Assembly: GCA_937884995.1 (NCBI GenBank)
Contig: CAKZZL010000035.1
Location: 98,989-162,988 of the forward strand
DNA length: 64,000 nucleotides
Origin: an uncultured Clostridia bacterium
GTDB taxonomy: Bacteria > Bacillota > Clostridia > Oscillospirales > Acutalibacteraceae
Reading direction: 5' to 3'
Made by a program: the position numbers and the translations under genes. The notes under the pieces are model-generated. The model did not search any database. It was not told the origin of the DNA and saw only the letters and a program-made list of their open reading frames with translations. This document shows, piece after piece, positions 61,758 to 64,000 of the stretch; within the stretch, counting starts at the first letter, position 1; each line of letters opens with the position of its first letter.

Positions 61758-61789
61758 AACTCGGTTCAGACGAACCGAGTTGTTTTTTT
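61758..61789. terminator. Bidirectional terminator beside the DUF5662 gene
   Basis: A 10-bp perfect stem (AACTCGGTTC/GAACCGAGTT), AGAC loop and T-runs on both sides (GTTTTTTT on plus, AGTTTTTG on minus). Confidence 0.85.
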
Positions 61790-62315
61790 AATAATCTTTA
61801 AGATTGCGTATATATTCAAATGTCTTTTCTTCGCCTTCCTCACTCAGCATGGTCAGAAGCTTTTCAAGTAATGCTGCTGTTTCCTCGTTTATGACTATAC
61901 GAGAGCGTGCGTTCATGAAGTATTTTAAGGGATGGTCATCCGTATAGTTCTTTCCCAAATAAATTTTACTGGCTGCTACTCTGTCACAAAACATTTCTTT
62001 AACATAATTTATCGGCATCTTCACGGGAGAGTATAGCTTTGTTACGGGGCTGTAGTCAGTCCAGAATTCATAATGATGGCGGTTGCGCCCCTTGTGATGC
62101 ATCCATGCAAGAGAATAGCCCTTATCCTCACGTTCCAATTCGTTTGGAGATCTGGTACCGATATAGTATTTTGCTCCCGGTATAAACTCAGCGGGAGAAT
62201 ATTTCGATAAATCATGAAAAAGTCCCTGAACCGGTATGCCGGCCTTAAAGCAATGAGAAATTACTTTATGACGATGTTTAGTTATTGTCTTGAAATGTTT
62301 TATTGGATGTCCCAT
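61788..62315 (-). CDS. DUF5662 family protein
   Basis: 175-aa protein of the DUF5662 family, common in Firmicutes and phages, function unknown. Several conserved His residues: HFKTITKHRHKVISHC, GLFHDLSKYSPAEFIPG and WMHHKGRNRHHYEFW. HD-S-K resembles the HD-domain phosphohydrolase signature, but identity is not secure. Preceded by its own consensus-like promoter, and followed by a terminator, so it is a single-gene unit. Confidence 0.78.
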   Translation of the reverse strand: MGHPIKHFKTITKHRHKVISHCFKAGIPVQGLFHDLSKYSPAEFIPGAKYYIGTRSPNELEREDKGYSLAWMHHKGRNRHHYEFWTDYSPVTKLYSPVKMPINYVKEMFCDRVAASKIYLGKNYTDDHPLKYFMNARSRIVINEETAALLEKLLTMLSEEGEEKTFEYIRNLKDY

Positions 62316-62338
62316 AAATACCTGCCGATTTTTTTAAT

Positions 62339-62367
62339 ATCGTATCACTTTATGAGAGCCTTGTCAA
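62339..62367 (-). promoter_or_regulatory. Promoter of the DUF5662 gene
   Basis: TTGACA, 17-nt spacer, TACGAT on the minus strand, ending 23 nt before ATG. Confidence 0.68.
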
Positions 62368-62522
62368 AAAAAGAAAATCGATTTTCAAAAAAAAGACAGC
62401 TCAAATGACAAGGTGCGATAACGAAGTTTTAAGGAATGGCGGTAATATTTATCAGCGTTGACGGAAATTGTTGTGGATATATTGTACTTGCCGGTAAGGT
62501 AAGAGTTGAAAGCAATGCCGAT

Positions 62523-63518
62523 TTACCTGCTCAAAATTTCGCAGACTTGTTCAAATGCGTCCTCTGCCTCAGGTATCGGATACAAAGGATAGACATGGTT
62601 TAATCCCTCACCGACATACAACTCGGAATAAATATTCTTTTCCTGAAGCATATCGTAGAACTCGGTCACATCGGGGTAAAAGATTTCCCTCGTCCCGACA
62701 AAGAGATACACATTTTGCAGACAAGATATATCTCCGAAAATAGGACTGACCTTATAATCCTTGAGGCCCAAATCTCCTGCCCAACATTTTCCCATCTCAA
62801 CAAGACCGTATGCCGACAGCATCGGGTCAACAGCCTCATAATCCGCCGCTTTTGGATTAGACATAGAAATATCCATCCACGGAGAGAAAAGAATCATCTT
62901 GTCAGGCTGACTGAGCCCTATCTCAGTAAGGTACTCGCAGAAAGCAACAGACAGTCCGCCGCCTGCGGAATCGCCCATAATGATGACGGGGATTTCGGAA
63001 GCGTTCAGCTTACCTTCGTAAATGTCGGTGAGAAGCGAAAAGGTTTCATCCCAAGTGTGATTCGGCGCAAGAGGATAGATAGGGAAGATAACTTCGGTGT
63101 TCATTTTCTGCGCAAGCTTGTCGCAAACTTTAAAATAATTTAAATTAGCGTCATTGATATATGCGCCGCCGTGAAGATATATAATAATATAATCGGGTGT
63201 ATCAGACGGCATAAGCGTGTAAACAGTACTGCCGTTTACCGTCTCATCAATTACTTTTGATTTCACTTTTGTATCAAGCATATAAGGCTCCGCAGCCTTT
63301 CGCAATTCTATGTATTTTGCGCACTCCTCTTCATCCTCAAATTTGTTTTTCGTTCCGGCAATTCTAAGAACAGCCTCAGAAAGAGTAGCCATATCTGAGC
63401 GATGCCATACAGCATGTGAAACTATGGTAAGACCACCGAACAAAATGGCAATCGTGCATATTATAATAACAATAGTTTTAAGAAACTTCTTTGAACTTTT
63501 CTTTCTTGTGCTTTTCAT
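62523..63518 (-). CDS. HSL-family alpha/beta hydrolase with N-terminal membrane helix
   Basis: 331-aa esterase/lipase-like hydrolase. N-terminal anchor (residues 10-30, FLKTIVIIICTIAILFGGL), then an alpha/beta hydrolase fold with the oxyanion HGGAY and nucleophile motif GDSAGGG, and GLNHVYPLYP for the catalytic His. Belongs to the hormone-sensitive-lipase group (Abhydrolase_3). Substrate unknown. The RBS is GGAAGG. It follows the nitroreductase with a 16-bp gap on the same strand. Base composition looks richer in G+C than its neighbours. Confidence 0.85.
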   Translation of the reverse strand: MKSTRKKSSKKFLKTIVIIICTIAILFGGLTIVSHAVWHRSDMATLSEAVLRIAGTKNKFEDEEECAKYIELRKAAEPYMLDTKVKSKVIDETVNGSTVYTLMPSDTPDYIIIYLHGGAYINDANLNYFKVCDKLAQKMNTEVIFPIYPLAPNHTWDETFSLLTDIYEGKLNASEIPVIIMGDSAGGGLSVAFCEYLTEIGLSQPDKMILFSPWMDISMSNPKAADYEAVDPMLSAYGLVEMGKCWAGDLGLKDYKVSPIFGDISCLQNVYLFVGTREIFYPDVTEFYDMLQEKNIYSELYVGEGLNHVYPLYPIPEAEDAFEQVCEILSR

Positions 63519-63534
63519 AGCATTTTCCTTCCTG

Positions 63535-64000
63535 TCAGTGAGTTACCCACGAAAACAGATATTTCATACCGTTTGGTGCGGCGATACTTGTATTGGAAAG
63601 TGTTAAAAATGTTCCTTTAAGAGAGCACTCTTCAGCTGCTAAGTGAAAATGACAGGCGCCGATTCCTACATCCAGCTGCTGCAAATCATAGGGATATTTG
63701 CTTTTTGGATTCTCTTCACGGTAAAAATGAAAAGCGTTGTCTTTATATACCACTCTCCACGGCTGGCGGTTTGCGGCAGAGGGAGCCAGGCGTAGCATAT
63801 CCAGTGGAAACGCATATTCTCCCGCCTTTTCCTTCGTCAGCGGATTTCCAAATTCATTTTCAAAAAATAATTCATACCAATTTTTTCGCTGATCCGCATT
63901 GCTGAATTTTCTGAAGACACTGTTGACAAGGGTCTTTTTTTCAAGCGGATATCCTATCGGACAGACGATGGGGAATATTTCATCCTCGCTTATATTCATT
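63535..64000 (-). CDS. Nitroreductase family protein, 5' end outside window
   Basis: C-terminal part of a putative nitroreductase (TM1586-like family). Visible: ISEDEIFPIVCPIGYPLEKK, MLRLAPSAANRQPWRVV and LDVGIGACHFHLAAEE. The Met at 63999 corresponds to the middle of the family fold, so the true start lies beyond the window edge and the coding frame is open there. FMN-dependent reduction of nitro or quinone compounds is expected. Likely co-transcribed with the hydrolase 16 bp downstream. Confidence 0.82.
   Translation of the reverse strand, partial: MNISEDEIFPIVCPIGYPLEKKTLVNSVFRKFSNADQRKNWYELFFENEFGNPLTKEKAGEYAFPLDMLRLAPSAANRQPWRVVYKDNAFHFYREENPKSKYPYDLQQLDVGIGACHFHLAAEECSLKGTFLTLSNTSIAAPNGMKYLFSWVTH

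Overview
The window is A+T-rich, densely coding bacterial chromosome. Strong AGGAGG-type ribosome binding sites, several TTG/GTG starts, sigma-A promoters, short gaps and an anaerobic gene set (pyruvate formate-lyase with its activase, 2-hydroxyacyl-CoA dehydratase-type activase, short malic enzyme) suggest a low-GC Gram-positive fermentative anaerobe of the class Clostridia. FN3-repeat lysozyme and CAP proteins and EpsG-type polymerases fit a gut or oral Firmicute. Genus cannot be fixed from sequence alone. I recognise no rRNA, tRNA, CRISPR array, transposase or phage gene. No gene-free stretch exceeds 300 bases.

Layout. 1-15.3 kb: a window-truncated dCache/GGDEF/EAL signalling protein behind a GH36 alpha-galactosidase (minus strand); a plus-strand phosphohexomutase, lone NifU C-terminal domain and GH38 alpha-mannosidase; a minus-strand AI-2E-type permease and DUF1846 protein; a plus-strand split chromate transporter and EamA transporter; and purA. 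15.3-16.1 kb: a divergent, cell-wall-anchored cohesin-like protein. 16.2-39.8 kb: one 23-gene exopolysaccharide operon behind a consensus promoter, with an initiating phosphosugar transferase, seven glycosyltransferases, two tandem EpsG-like polymerases, a Wzx flippase, and nucleotide-sugar pathways for a UDP-HexNAc-uronate (TviB/TviC type), UDP-L-FucNAc (CapE/F/G) and dTDP-L-rhamnose (RmlA/B/C/D). It also carries an unexplained HpcH-type aldolase plus D-2-hydroxyacid dehydrogenase pair and a terminal PPC/DUF296 protein. 39.9-48.4 kb: minus-strand malic enzyme, Ldh2-type dehydrogenase, a two-gene version of the giant acyl-CoA dehydratase activase, and a coupled nucleotidyltransferase/S26 peptidase pair. 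48.6-58.1 kb: rplM-rpsI, a membrane alkaline-phosphatase-superfamily enzyme, a phosphoglycerate mutase-CsoR-TtcA operon and two secreted FN3-repeat proteins. 58.2-64 kb: a DUF134-pflB-pflA operon whose consensus promoter is overlapped by a perfect 24-bp palindrome, a DUF5662 protein, an HSL-type hydrolase and a truncated nitroreductase.

How the parts work together. Phosphohexomutase and the glycosidases feed hexose phosphates, which the exopolysaccharide operon turns into activated sugars, assembled on a lipid carrier, flipped and polymerised. The divergent cohesin-like protein and the FN3 proteins are further envelope components. Chain-length regulators (Wzd/Wze) and LytR-type ligases are not in the window, so the polysaccharide locus needs partners elsewhere.

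The most interesting items are the DUF134/pfl operator, the aldolase-dehydrogenase pair inside the polysaccharide operon, the tandem polymerases, and the S26 peptidase-nucleotidyltransferase module. None is proven to be a new system.
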